From Adiantum capillus-veneris (Eukaryota > Streptophyta > Polypodiopsida > Polypodiales > Pteridaceae), in the NCBI GenBank assembly GCA_014529385.2, contig CM043942.1, positions 6,511,001 through 6,575,000 of the forward strand: a stretch of 64,000 nucleotides of DNA, given 5' to 3'. Below, piece by piece: positions 20,577-36,449 of the stretch. The notes beneath the pieces were generated by a model, which saw nothing but the letters and a program-made list of their open reading frames with translations, was not told the DNA's origin and made no database searches. The position numbers and the translations under genes are program-made. How positions within the stretch are numbered: the first letter of the stretch is position 1; every line of letters starts with the position of its first letter.

Positions 20577-20705
20577 TGATAGAGAGACAGAGAGAGAGAG
20601 AACCATAGAAAGAGAGAAGGAGAGAGAGAGAGAGAGAGAGAGGGACTCCTTACTCTCAGAGAAAGAGAGGGAGATAGACAGAGTCAGTTTGACAGACAAA
20701 AAGCA
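20533..20705. repeat. (AG)n-rich microsatellite at the LINE 5' junction
   Basis: Interrupted AG repeats to about 20640, then a short mixed stretch. Together with 15852-15913 it brackets the LINE with the same repeat on the same strand. Confidence 0.9.
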
Positions 20706-23168
<2,463 letters not shown>

Positions 23169-23231
23169 TACACTTCAAGTAGCAATTGTATAAGATCATG
23201 TATTACATAAATTTTGTACAATGTCATCCAC

Positions 23232-23446
23232 TCAGAGTATCTTTCTCCACTTGTGATTCACATACACCATTGTCTCTCTCCACCTTCGTTGACTTTCACG
23301 AGCTTTGGAGTTGTTGTATGCCATTGATCTTTTAACTTTTTGTTGTTGTAAATGTCTGATGGCTTGTGCTGTTGCTGAATTTTCCAAGACTTCTTTTGCC
23401 TGCATTCGATGAATGATTCTATGATAGAACCATTCAAATAGTTCTC
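23232..23446 (-). other. Coding-like basic stretch after gene C
   Basis: An open frame continuing to 23232 reads NSLRELFEWFYHRIIHRMQ and ends in a Lys/Arg-rich segment. It overlaps the end of gene C in another frame. It could be an alternative last exon or the true C-terminus after a frameshift. Confidence 0.35.
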
Positions 23447-25164
23447 TCAAACTGTTAGCCTTGATTCGAGAGCCACCATGTCGTGTGTGCCTAAACCTGC
23501 AAGATGCCACTGAACTTGAAAGTCTCCCCTTCCATCTAGACATAGTACCTCTCCCTGGTTAGTCTGTCGATCAATCACCTCCGGAATATTAGTTCGATGG
23601 AACACCCAATATAGAATCTCATGATCTTCTTTCTTTACCTGCAACACAAAATAAATGAGACTTAAGTAGATGTGAACATTTAAGCTTACCTGAGAATCTC
23701 GCTTACCTCAAACACACCAAGCCACCATATGTTAGATTTTGATTGAACACTAAAATATAAAGGATCATCACTGGGACACTTTGAGAGGGCTCTATTCATT
23801 AAAGTAATAGTAACACGCTCTAGCTTTTTCTCTTTAACAAACTCACACTCATCCAGTTTTAACACAAAATGTAATACCCCTCGTGACTCTTCAAATGTGA
23901 TGTTGTAAAACTCCACCATTCTCTTCTGTAATATCCGCAGGTCCATAAAAATATTATTGAACTCATCATATGCCATGTTTTCTCCATGGCCACTGTAAGT
24001 TGCTTTAATATGAAAGGGCTGTCCAAGATAGTCTCTTTGTGCCTCGTTAAGCTGAAGCCTCTCTTTCCAAACACTTGAGGCTGATGGTAGAAGTTTGGAT
24101 TTTATACCCTTCTTAACAAAGATGGATGAGACAGACTTTTGGATAGCCGAATATCCTCTTTTTCTTACACCAAGTGAATCAAGTGTGCCTTGTATCTCTT
24201 TTGCAGGCACTGAGTTCTCTGAAATAAAGCGGTCCACTACATTTCGTTGTAGGACCTTAAACTTCTTGTCATGTACTATATCTGCTGCCAGGCTTCTACT
24301 TATAAGTGGCTTCAATCTCTTTCCTATATTGGCTTTGGGGTCAATGTTTTCCTTGTCAGGATAGATTGAATCTCTACATGAAGACAATGCATAAGTAAAT
24401 AACTGAAAATTTGCTTCACTAACACTATTTAGGCACATGAAAACAATGCATAACAAGAAAAAACAAAAAGATTACTTAACTAAGACAATGTAGCCAACCA
24501 AGAAGCATCACCTTAATGCTCGGATTCTTTTCTTGAGACCTCCTGATGCAACCTGCAATGTTTCAAGATTGCGCAATTTCTTCTTTCGGATACGAACACC
24601 CAAGATGGTGTCCTTCATTTGACAACTTCGCACCTTTCCTTTCAGTTCTTGTACCTCTATTTTATGTTGCAAAATGGTAACCTGATCTGTAGAATGTAAA
24701 TGTGAAAGGCGAACAATCTCACATTGTTGACCTTGGAGAATGTCCTTGTAAGTTTCAGCTTCTCTTGTAAGAGATTTACAATAACCCAGAAGGCCCTTTT
24801 CTCCATCACCAGCAAAGGTCAATAAGCTTGTAGGATTGACAAACGGTGGAGACGCATTAGTCATTGGATTCTTAGGGTAGCGAGAGCCTCTTGTCCAGAT
24901 ATCTATGTGTTTAGCTCCCTGAGCTCTGAGCGTGTCTATGGAAGCGGGAGGTATATGTGTGTTTGTTTTACTACGCTTAATCAATGGTTGGTACTCATTG
25001 TCCAAATCAATGTGAAGGTGATATTTGGCTCGTTTCTGGGTAACATTTGTGCCATTTGAGGAGTGCGTCATTAGCCAAATGTGCAGGTTTAATGGAAAGT
25101 GAATAGCGGATGCGCCTTCGTCCCTCCATGTTAGCCTCATTCCCTCCAAATTGACGAGGTTCAT
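23447..25164 (-). CDS. Unrecognised element gene C, possible transposase-like core
   Basis: Three exons: 25164-24512, 24373-23707 and 23638-23447. All junctions are GT-AG and in phase (2 then 0), giving about 504 residues from ATG 25164 (MNLVNLEGMRLTW) to a TGA at 23447. The middle of the protein is coiled-coil-like and basic (KLRNLETLQVASGGLKKR). Exons 2-3 contain FVLKLDECEF, an interval of beta-strand-like text, then LCLDGRGDFQVQWHLAGLG. Two spaced Asp residues in hydrophobic strands would suit an RNase H-like DDE fold, but I see no sure third acidic residue. A transposase role is inference from position next to a TIR and from this pattern. No nonsense codon is seen. Confidence 0.55.
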
Positions 25165-25331
25165 TCAATGTAACTGAAAAGAGGATTATCCCTCAATCAC
25201 TACGAACGAATGTTCATAAGAGTAAGGAATCTACTTAAAGTACACTTTTTGAACTTTTACTATGAAAGACCCAGCTCTATTATTTGCCATTTTTTCTAGA
25301 GAGAGAGTGCAAAAAATACATTTTCTTAGAA

Positions 25332-25359
25332 GGCCCTCCAAATGACCTCCGAAATTCCC
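25332..25359 (-). repeat. Right terminal inverted repeat
   Basis: The reverse complement of 9772-9799 with two differences. It ends GAAATTCCC at 25359, followed by TAATGG. Confidence 0.85.
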
Positions 25360-27243
25360 TAATGGAGCGATGTTTTCCTCTCTCCTGGTTACCTTACCGC
25401 TCCCTTATCTTGCTACTTAACCCCACACTCCCTGAATGCTTGCCAATTACAACGTCTCAGCTTGCCTTCCTTTGCTTGCCAAGCTTCGACTTGCCGATTT
25501 TCCCTCGCCTTATCTTTCCCTTGCTGAGATCTTCTTAATCTTGAGTGAGAGAGTTCCTAGATTTTCTGATTCAATTGTGAGCTTGAAGCCGAGCCTCATT
25601 CCCTTCTTCCTCCTCTTGATTATGACCGAGAAAGGGAGAGAACGTTGTGCTCTTGCTCCTTCGAGTCTTAGCTTCCTCTTATGGCTCAAAGTCCTGAGAA
25701 AGAGAGAGCGAGAGAGAGAGATGCTTCCTCGCCTTGGGTCTCTTCACCTCCTCGCCTTTTTCTTCGCTTGGAATCTCAAGCTCCTTCTCACCTTGCTTAC
25801 CTCTTGCCTTGCTTGATCTTGTCTTCCCCCCCAAGCTTTTCTTCGCTTGGAATCTCAAGCTCCTCTTCGCTTGCTTACCTCTTTCCTTGCTTGATCTCGT
25901 CTTCCCCCCAATGAATAATCACTAGTGCATGTCCTCCAAAACTCTATTAATAGCCTTTTCCCTCCCTTAGCAATGACGGTGCCATCGTTGCTAGGAAGGC
26001 CCAAAAAACGCCCCTATGACGTCATAGTGGTGGAAACGAGGTGCACAAAAACCAGCAAAAATGGCTCCGAATCTGGTCGCCCTACCGATTTGAACACATT
26101 TCGTTTCATGCCCGACACAAATCGAGGCTCGAGCTGGCCAGAGCGATCATCTCTCTCCCTTTCTCCTGCGCACTTCGTTGCTGAACGCCATCGCCTTCCT
26201 TCTTTTCTTTTGTTTTTACACTCACTTAACCCATTTTGGGCAGCCATTGAATGGATCTTTTAATTTGGGTGGCCACTAATTTAAGCTCTTGGGCGGCCTT
26301 GCCACTTGGTTGCCTTAGGGCGGTTTAGCCAATTTTATGAGGACACCACATTAGACATGTATAGCGGCCAAAGCATTGCCAAGAAAATGTTTCTCTAGTA
26401 GCCCTGTCTAGCTAAGCTTATCCCACAATCAATAGCCCCATGAGACGACATTCGGACTATGAGCTCATCAAGTGCTTTCGTACTGGCACCACTTTTAGGA
26501 TGCATAATCTAGCATGGCATTGCTAAGCATGACATTTTAATGCTTCTCGACCTTAATACACTTAGCATAATTATCATCCAAGGCACTGAGCACATCAATC
26601 ACATCTTCATTAGCTAGTCATGAAATACAATTTAATTGAAGCACCAGTTAACAGTGCACTGCAAGAGATGAAATACCGAACAAGATTCCGGTTCCCAAAA
26701 CCTGACTGAAGCTCAAAATTTCCCAGATGACACTCCGTACGAGCGGACCAGATTGTTACGGAATCGACCTCCGGTGAATCTTTAACGGCCAATAACTTGG
26801 CAACCATAAATCCAAACACCGATCTTAAAAGGCCGAAGCGCTCCAGAAAGTCAGTACTTCAAGTCCGTTCATTCACTTCTTTTCTATCCCCTCAGCTGGA
26901 GTTGCCCAATCCGGTACAGATCTGCAATCGACTTAAACTTCAAACTGCCATAACTTCTTCATCGTAGCTCCAATCGACGAGCCGTAAAGACAGGCCGGTA
27001 GAGCACTTTAAACACTACAGTTCTAGATCATAATATCCCATATGTGCTCACTTCAAGCATAATCATTTTTGGCATCATTAAGGCATCTGTTGGCCCTTTT
27101 AAGCCGCATCTGACATACATTAATCATTAAACTTGGCCTGTTAACAAGCTCTGATCACTGACCATTAAATGTGTAGGCTTAAAAGAAGCTTAGCTTGCAT
27201 TTCTCTGCTCTTTTTCTCTACATGGCAGTGGAGCTGCACGACA
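25360..27243 (-). repeat. 5' LTR of the outer retrotransposon, outer part
   Basis: 25362-26178 matches 1561-2430. The remainder to 27243 has no counterpart in the truncated left LTR. It ends CGACA, the inverse of the TGTCG start, and is followed by the ACAT duplication. No gene is seen in it. Transcription of the element would start here and run leftward. Confidence 0.8.
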
Positions 27244-27375
27244 ACATCAAATGGAATCGATGGTGCAATTCATTAAACCGTCAGATTCAGATTGTTGAGT
27301 AAATTCAAGGCAAAAAAGGAAAATCGGGCCAACAAAAAAATTTGAGGCCTTCAAGTTTGTCTCACACTGTAATCA
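27244..27375 (+). repeat. Dispersed repeat, right half
   Basis: CATCAAATGG...GGCAAAAAA...GGGCCAACAAA matches 28934-29070, the continuation of the repeat whose left half ends at 1210. This confirms the outer limits of the 26-kb nested insertion. Confidence 0.75.
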
Positions 27376-27407
27376 CTTCACGAGGATGAAAATTCCCTCT
27401 CTTTCTT

Positions 27408-27500
27408 ATTAGATCTTGAGATTGAAACTGGTCGAGTAGTTTTTTGATGTATGTTTGTATTGTTCTTATGAAAATAAAAGTTCTCTACTTCTCCCTCCCT

Positions 27501-27555
<55 letters not shown>

Positions 27556-27560
27556 ATAGA
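27408..27560 (+). repeat. Short repeat ending in (CT)n, copy 1
   Basis: TTGAGATTGAAACTGGTCGA...TTGTTCTTATGAAAATAAAAG is followed by (CCCT)n(CT)n. Similar text occurs at 28045-28175 and 62165-62270, each time followed by CT repeats. It may be a SINE with a CT tail. Confidence 0.45.
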
Positions 27561-27667
27561 CACACACACAAAGTTTTGAGTTCAAAACTTGTCAAGGAGA
27601 TCTTTGGGATATCTCTCAATGAATAAGAAAAGTAAACTATAGTATCCTTTGAGTGTGGACGATTTGT

Positions 27668-27761
27668 TATCATAGTTCCCTCTTAAATACCAGGTCTTAA
27701 GTTCAAGACTTGTCAAATAGAACTTTGAGGTCTCTTAGTGTGTTTCTATGACATTACAACA

Positions 27762-27846
<85 letters not shown>
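27668..27846 (+). repeat. GTTCAAGAC-containing sequence followed by (CT)n(CA)n
   Basis: CTTAAGTTCAAGACTTGTC has a B-box-like core. It is followed by (CT)n at 27771-27820 and (CA)n to 27846. It is possibly related to the preceding short repeat. Confidence 0.35.
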
Positions 27847-27851
<5 letters not shown>

Positions 27852-28039
27852 AAAGGCGTTCAAGCCATTGGTCACCCTTTCTATCTCCCTCAATCAATCT
27901 TTATCTCCCTATGGACAAATGTTGGCTCGTAGGGAGATGTAAGTATTTGTGTGTGTGTGTGTGTGAGAGAGAGAGTGCACAAGTGAGGAGGGTGGATTGT
28001 GGTCCTCTCTAATCCCTCCCCAAAGATTAAAATCCTCTC

Positions 28040-28175
28040 TCCCCAAACCTTGAGATCAAAATTCATCGAGTAGATCTTCTATATCTATTTGGATTATTCT
28101 TATGAAAATTAATATTCTCTTTTTTTCCCTCCTTCCCTCTCTCTCTCTCTCTCTCTCATACACACACACACACCA
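28040..28175 (+). repeat. Short repeat ending in (CT)n, copy 2
   Basis: TTGAGATCAAAATTCATCGA...GGATTATTCTTATGAAAAT, then (CCCT)(CT)n(CA)n. It matches copy 1 at 27408. Confidence 0.45.
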
Positions 28176-28558
28176 GTGCCCCATGGGAGGGTAACATATT
28201 TTCAATAGGTGTGCCCATCCTCTCTTGACATAGCATGTACTTGAGGTGGTGAGAGAGTGATTGTGGATATAGTAGGCATTCAACTTTTCTATGCCTATTA
28301 TGCTCTTCCATTTTGGGGATATATGAAATTCCCAATGTTTGCAATAATCCAGAGTTTAGTGTATTTCTATCACTAAAATTACAATTTTCTAGCTAGATTT
28401 CAAGCTTTCCTTGAAGAAAATCGGTAAAATTTTGTAAGTTTTACAGTAAATACAATCAACTCTTTGAATTTCAACCTAAAATTTAAAAGATATTTATTAT
28501 GTAATTTTTTATTTTAAGATTTCTTGGATTGTTTTTTTTTTTGCTAGGCCCTATTCAA

Positions 28559-28560
28559 GA

Positions 28561-28636
<76 letters not shown>
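28559..28636. repeat. C-run, (CT)n, (CA)n microsatellite
   Basis: A poly-C run of about 10, then pure CT, then pure CA. Confidence 0.95.
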
Positions 28637-28637
<1 letters not shown>

Positions 28638-28683
28638 AAATGCTCATGTTGTCCCACATTAGGTGTAGATAATGCAAATTTAA

Positions 28684-29100
28684 CTCTGAGACTATCCGAC
28701 TCTGGCCCTTTGCGCAAAGCTACAACGTGTGATGTGCACATTCTCGGGGTTAGAAGGACAATTATACATGGAGATGCCAAGTGTGAGATTTTCACTCAAC
28801 ATTATATAATGCGTAAAATCTTCAAAATTTCTATATTTTTTGAAGCTCAAGTAAGAATTTCAAGGTTAAATGTGCATTTGTGTAGAAAGGAAAAAGGAGT
28901 TATTTATCCTCCGCACTATCTAGCACGAGTACATCAAATGGGATCAATGATGGGGATCATTCGAATCGTGAGATTTGGATTTTTATGTAAATTCAGGGCA
29001 AAAAAAGTAAATTTGGGCCAACAAATAAATTTGACCCCGTCAAGATTGTCTTGCACCGTCCAAATCAAACCCACGACATGTCCCGTTCAAGGCATGGACT
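28684..29100 (+). repeat. Dispersed repeat, uninterrupted copy
   Basis: It aligns with 978-1210 and then, without a gap, with 27244-27375. It therefore shows the sequence before insertion of the outer retrotransposon. Confidence 0.8.
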
Positions 29101-29374
29101 CTGACCACCACGCTTGCTTGCGTTTTACAGAATCATGGTACTTCAATGAATTACATTGTAAGTGTAGATTGATTTGTAAATTCGGGTGCCGATCACATGG
29201 TCTACAATGCAGTTGTGTCATCATCCGTCACCTCCACCCTTGATCCCATTTGAACACGTCCATGCCATATACTGCTCGATGTTCTTCATGGCCTTCAAAA
29301 TGCAAAGTAGAGACAAGGATTATAAATAATATAATGTAGTACTATGGTTTTTGACTTTTTGCTAGAAGTCAAAA

Positions 29375-29492
29375 CTCAAATCTCAATCTTTTCATTTTCT
29401 ACCATCATAGTACTTACTACTCACCCTTCACAACTCAAAACTCAATCTTTTCATTTTCTACCATCATAGTACTTACTACTTACCCTTCACTT
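29375..29492. repeat. Tandem duplication with 59-bp period
   Basis: CTCAATCTTTTCATTTTCTA and the following bases up to ACCCTTCAC occur twice, beginning at 29382 and 29441. Confidence 0.9.
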
Positions 29493-29868
29493 TTTGCATT
29501 TCAAACAAAATGTTTCATGAGGTTTTCTTTGAAGTAAAGGAGAGTGTGACATATGGATGCCCTCTCCCTCTTTGAAAATTTTAATCTGCATTATATATAG
29601 TATAGATATAGAAGTGGTGCTCTCTTAACTTCATATTCAAGATGGCATTTTTCAAAACAAACAAGGTAAAGTTTTTACGGCGGCCTCAAGAAGGCAATAT
29701 TTTTAGTTGTAATAAATTGTGTGTGTGTATGTATATGACATCAAAGTTCGAGAAAAATCATTTTGAAAAACATACAAAATTTCCTTTGGGTAGATTCAAA
29801 GAAAAAGTTTTACAAAATAATCGGTATTGTTTGTAATTTTACTCTATTTTTGTAAAAACAATCGAACA

Positions 29869-29892
29869 TTGGTGTATGTGTGTGTGTGTGTG

Positions 29893-29950
<58 letters not shown>

Positions 29951-29952
29951 GA
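29869..29952. repeat. (TG)n(AG)n and poly-G
   Basis: A short TG run, GAG repeats to about 29940, then about 12 G residues. Confidence 0.95.
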
Positions 29953-30739
29953 GGTAGTATTGGAGAAAAACCGGGGTCCAATGTATTTTAATCGGCTAAA
30001 ATTATAAAATCTCAATTATATTTTGAGCTTGCCTTTAAAAAAATCGAGAAATTTACACAAGTTTTAGTGTTATTACTGGCAAAAGCTTCAAATTTGACCT
30101 AAAAATAAAAAGAATTTCAAGTTTACCTTTATTTTCATCGGTTAGAGAGAGGGAGAGGATCTTCTTTATACCTTTTTAATGCCTCACATCAACACCAATA
30201 TAGAGACACTTTTAAAAACACTAAAATGAAAAAAAAATCATATTGTATGTAATCAAATGGTGATGAAAAGACTAAAGTGCAAACAAAGGGTACATTACAT
30301 TTAATGTGATAGTGAAACTTTTGATGGAGAGAGATTTGCACGTTTTTCTCCACCACTTCTCTATGGATTTCTTAGGCCAAAAAGTCTACTATGAGAATGG
30401 AGTTTTTTTTCAAAACTCTAAAAGGACACTTTTATGTTGAGTTATTCTACCAACCTAGTGATGTTTGGCAATGATAGAACAAAACTTCACATTCAAGGAC
30501 TTGGTCCATAATGAAGTGACCTACCTTTATGAGTGATCTCATAGCATTTTGAAGCACCCAAACAAACCGGATATACTATACCACTAAGGCATACAACAGT
30601 ATCTATGGTGGTGGCCATCCCATAACAACATATCATTTGATAGAGATTTGTAAGGTTTTTTTTTTTCAAAACTCACAATTGTGAGTGATTGTATTAGAAT
30701 GACACCAAGAAATATAAAAAACAGCCTCAAGCTCATGCC
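29953..30739. other. Unassigned AT-rich DNA
   Basis: No gene, RNA gene or named repeat is seen. Confidence 0.4.
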
Positions 30740-31342
30740 CAGCCTTGAGGGGAAGGCGGTTACATCAGAGACTAATTAGAAGTACATATTACCAATCCAG
30801 GTTTTTACTCAACCAAATGGCAAGAGTCGCCCTAAGCCAATCATCCGAGTGCTTTTTATCTATCACAAATATTAACTTTTTACTTTCTTGTACAATCTCT
30901 GAGAATCAAGCCACAGAGAGGTCGCTATCAAAGACACGATAGTTCTTGGCCTTCCATATCTTACTAAAGAAACATAATCTGACAATTTGAGTATAGACTA
31001 AAGTGCAGGATTTTGAAACTATTTCCCACCAAGGCACACATCCTTCTTGAAAAACGCTATCTTCCACGTTCTTTGTATCCATTTGCACACCTTCCCTGCC
31101 AAGCCTCTAATTACCGAGCATTCCATGAAAAGGTGGGTGAGGTCTTCGCTAGCCAATTTGCACCGTGAACACCTATCAGACCCAATACCACGTGCATGAA
31201 TCATGACGCAAGTCGGCAAAGCCCCCCACAACACCTTCCATAGAAATATCTTCATAAAATGAGGCCACTCTGGAGTCCAGACGTTCTTCGTGATCTCGAT
31301 CCATCGAGATTCCAACCTTTGTTTCTTCCATTGTTTATTCAA
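30740..31342 (-). pseudogene. LINE C-terminal zinc-finger (zf-RVT) fragment
   Basis: On the minus strand from 31342 the frame reads FMKIFLWKVLWGALPTCVMI, then CSRCKLASEDLTHLFMEC. This is the zinc-binding domain that follows reverse transcriptase in plant L1-type LINEs. It continues toward 31019 and is degraded beyond. No RT domain precedes it, so it is a fragment of a different LINE family from the two full-length ones here. Confidence 0.75.
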
Positions 31343-32001
31343 AGGGGCGATTCAATCATTCTTGTGCATCAATGCTTAGTAGATGCCCTTGGTGTGAGGT
31401 TCAAATAAATGGATACTCATGGGCTATTTCCAAGCTCTCCACTCAAAAGTGGGTTCCCAAATTGGCATCAAAATGTTGTACAGGCCTTCAACAACTCTGT
31501 TGTGATAAGAAGCTTCATTAATTTGCAATCTAAATTTTAAATTCTCTAGTGAATGCCAACCTCAAGGTTTCAGAGAGGTATCAGACATATGTCAATGGAG
31601 GCCCTATGCTAACCCAAAGAGCATATCAAAAAATAGGCATGATGGATGTGCTACCACCATTACCTACTCATTTCTCCTCTTGATACAAGAAGCCAAGTAC
31701 TATGAGAACTAGTATGTGACCCGCGTGTTGCTGCGGCCAAAGAAACGTTGCCTCTATTCTTGTAGTGATATCTTCTCTTCCAAGTGGAACACTATTAATA
31801 CTCGCTTCCTACATGTTTACTCTATTGCATTTCTAAAAGTGATGCATGACAAAACCTCTTGATAGATTCTAACAAACATAAATATATATAAGATGTTGCA
31901 AATAATTCTTTGATACCAAGCTTGGGAGATTCTCATAGACATTTATTTTCATGAGGTTCTAGCCCTCCTTCAATAAACTTAGGAGTGTTCTACTTCTATC
32001 G

Positions 32002-32003
<2 letters not shown>
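31343..32003. other. Unassigned spacer
   Basis: I see no supported feature in this stretch. Confidence 0.4.

Positions 32004-32083
<80 letters not shown>
32004..32083. repeat. (TG)n(AG)n microsatellite
   Basis: About 46 bp of TG followed by about 32 bp of AG. Confidence 0.95.
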
Positions 32084-32086
<3 letters not shown>

Positions 32087-32526
32087 CCTTTTGGTTTTTC
32101 TTGGTCTAGCAATGCTACCAAGCTTGATTATATAGATTAGATAAGTTAGCATGGTGTAAAGAGATGAAATATAAAAGAAGTCAATGTAATATAAAGGTTT
32201 TGTTGAAAATGGAGTGGGTTCTAAAATTGGTTTCAACAATAGGAATACAATTGGATTCAATGTCTCTACGCCACTCTTTACTTGCATCTATCCTTGCATA
32301 CTTATTATGAGCAAGACATAGTAAAGGTGCACATAATAACCTCCTATATTGCAAGAACAACATCTTTACCTTGGTCTACCTAGGGTTGACAAAAGTGCTG
32401 CCAACTCGAGAAGCACAAACTAGGTAAGCCAAAAAGTTTTTAAAGATGAAAACCCATAATTGCTACACTATGTAATTATAAAACTTGTCATGTTTAGGAG
32501 TAGAGTTGTGAAAAGATTAGGGCTTG

Positions 32527-32743
<217 letters not shown>

Positions 32744-32887
32744 TGTGGTGTGTGGTCGGGCATGCCCGGGTGTGCCAAGATGATGGTATTCTTTTGTACC
32801 TTCATGATAATTAATATAAGTGGCTGCCTTGCTAGCGGAAGGTAAGCCTAGTTTGGTTCATTCTCTCTCTTGTGACAAGTACGTCAC

Positions 32888-34394
32888 CTTGGTGGAGCAG
32901 ATGGGCAAGCTTCCACCCACTTCTAATGAGTTCTTGGTTTTGTTTCTTGTTCGCTCCCTAGTTGGACATTGCTGCCATGTCCTTTTCTCTCAACGCAGAT
33001 TAGGATTTCTTTGTTCTTCTTAGCCAGATGAACCCTTTTCTTTCCTGGAATTGCAATCGACATGCTTTGAATAGAATCAAAGCTGCCTCCATGGTCTTTC
33101 CACTAGCTGGAGATGACTTCATTCCTTCTTACTCATGTCAATAGTGGTATAGAACCTGCTCAGTGCCCTTATGTTGTTATCCATTGCTTCTGTTGCGATT
33201 TCTTTTTCTCACACTAGCTCTATTCTACGAGTCTCCATTATGGTACTTCCCATGTGTTTCAGCAAGAAGAACCTCTCAATCATCGCTACTATTGGCTCCA
33301 TGTCTGCCAATTATTTCCTATGCATGCTACACATGTTAGCAATTGCTATGCACAAGAAGCAATTAAACTTCTTAATGATCTAGGTCTTGACTATGGCGAT
33401 CTTGACCCTCCATGGCTATGGCGGTAGCATGTTGGCAATTAGTTCTTGGCTCTTAGCCTTTTACTCTATCTTTGTTGTACTAGATCCATGTATGTGGCTC
33501 TTGCTGTAGCCTGCTTTCTTACCCTTCACATACCTCAACCAGAAGCCCAAACTGAGGACCTTCAACACAACAGAACATTGGTCTCTTTAGAATGAGATGA
33601 GAGAAAAGCGATCACTCAACACCCATTTTTGAGGTTTCACAAGAGGTTTACAAGCAGTTCAAGAGTGCAGATGTCTTTGAAGCTATTAAATGGAGAAACA
33701 TGAGTCTATGTAGCAATGTTTCACAAGTGCTTACAGTGGCAGCCAAGAATATGTGAATGTATTGTGCAGCAACCTACACTCAATGGGATCTTCACTGCTT
33801 ATTCCCCTGACATATTTATATTATCTCTTCATGCTCTAGGTCTATTTTCATTCATTTTTGCTTTCAGTATAGCTAGAGATGCTGCGCCTATTTTGCAGTT
33901 ACTGTTCAAAGACACATGAGTTGCTGCATCATTGGTGCAGAGGTGCCTGGTCTTTATGCTTTCATAATTTTGATCCAAAGTCGCAATTCCACAGTTTATC
34001 CTTTTCTTTTTAGGTGTTTAATGATAGTCTTTTCATCTTTGGCTCATTTTGCAAGCTATTTTTTGTTGAATAAATGTTATCCTCACACCAAGCCCCTTCT
34101 CAGAGGGATGTATCTCACCAAAAACATCATGTTCATGCCGTTATGCCATAGCCCTCATTTTGTTGTTCCTTGCTTAGCCATTTGTGTTGGGATAGCGGCC
34201 TAATGCATTGCCTATGTCGGGATGTTGTCTTTGTCAAGTCGAGTCCTCTCAAAATTTAGTCACTAAGCCATTGTAAGCTCACTCCCCCCAGATGAGGCGT
34301 TGGAGTTGATGCAATCCATTCAGTTGTGTTGAATCCCTTTTCAATCCAAATTTGTAAAAACAATGTCCATCTTTTTTCTCCCTACGGGGGGAGG
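32888..34394 (+). other. Internal region of the small LTR element, no gene seen
   Basis: Several weak open frames exist on the plus strand, but none has a motif that I recognise. The sequence has unremarkable composition without microsatellites. Confidence 0.4.
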
Positions 34395-34407
34395 TGTGAT
34401 GTGTGGT

Positions 34408-35056
<649 letters not shown>

Positions 35057-35068
35057 TGCCCCCCTTCC
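35057..35068 (-). promoter_or_regulatory. Polypurine tract of the Gypsy element
   Basis: On the minus strand GGAAGGGGGGCA directly precedes the 3' LTR start (TGTTAACCC). Confidence 0.85.
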
Positions 35069-36148
35069 GGATGTAGATTCAGTCCTCGGAAGCTATTGAG
35101 TTGAAGCTCGTTCGTCGAGGTGGAAGAGCATTTGAGATGAATGTCCTTAGCCTTCTTCAGTCACTGCAAAATCAAACAACATTGGCACAGTAATTGCATT
35201 CTCAGAAGTGATTAAAAAGCATATGCAGTTTTAGGTAGACAAATTGATTGGTAAAAGAATTTCAAATAATTTGTCAGCAAGGAACATTAAATTGCAATGT
35301 AATCAAATGCATAAACAGATGTAAAGGTAAAAAATTAAACAAGTCTGGGGTCACTAATTTGACGGTCTAAAGGCACTAAAGATCGAATATTAATACCATG
35401 GGTAAGCTTCTTAATTTTCTGTGGTCAATTAAGTTGTTTAATCGCGAGAGCCAAGTATTCATGTTCGAGGGCTGACTAGAGGCTATATCTAGAAGACCTT
35501 GTAGTTAAGCTACCATAAAAGGAATTTCTCATGAAATCATTGCCTGACTGATTACTTTTTCTTTGACCCCCCAAAGTCTTTTCAGAGTGATTCAATTTTG
35601 ATGTGTGTGCTTATTTTGTATGAGGCATCCCATACTTCGAGCGATGATAAAACCGAGCGAGTTAGTGAGAGGCACTTTATCTAAACACACATAGCCAAGA
35701 GTTCCCGTAAGTCACTCGTTTCTCCGCTTGAGAGACTAAATAATTGGCCCTAGACATCTTAAAATGGTGGTTAAATTCAAGAATAGATATATGCTAAGCA
35801 AGAGGTAGGTGCTACCACGCCTAAAACTAAAGGGGATAAGTGTTCTTTCTTGTATTGTTTGATGGTAAGTAAAAGAAACCTTGTAACTTTTCCATTGCCC
35901 GAAGGAATTTTGTAAGTTTATGAAAATCAATTTTCCCAAATATTGGTCTAACATTGTTGACTGCTGCCTGCAGGCTTTCCTGTGCATCAACGCTCGACCT
36001 GGCAGGCAACCCTCCCCCCCCTTACTTTTGCACTATATTTGAGTATTTTTCCAACTCTTTGCTTAATTATAGTAGACCTTGGTAATTTTCAACTCTTTGC
36101 TCATGGGGCAACCTTATTAGCCGACTAGCGTGAATATTTTAGGATGTT

Positions 36149-36149
<1 letters not shown>

Positions 36150-36192
<43 letters not shown>
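36150..36192. repeat. (CT)n microsatellite
   Basis: A pure CT run in the long 3' part of the Gypsy element. A second run lies at 36402-36432. Confidence 0.95.
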
Positions 36193-36195
<3 letters not shown>

Positions 36196-36400
36196 TTGCT
36201 TCTGCAAAACCTGTGATGAATAGGTGGTAGGAGGCATTTCCATGCCAATGTGGTCTTATTGGAGAGGCAGGCTAAGATTGTTGTTGTGCGCAAGACACGA
36301 TGAGACTTTGCTAGTTGTTGGCTAATATTGGTGAAAGATAGGGTGAGAATCGAAATCGCTAATGATAATTTTTCATTGACAAGATATGCAGTCATCTAGT

Positions 36401-36436
<36 letters not shown>

Positions 36437-36449
36437 TATATTAAAAAAA

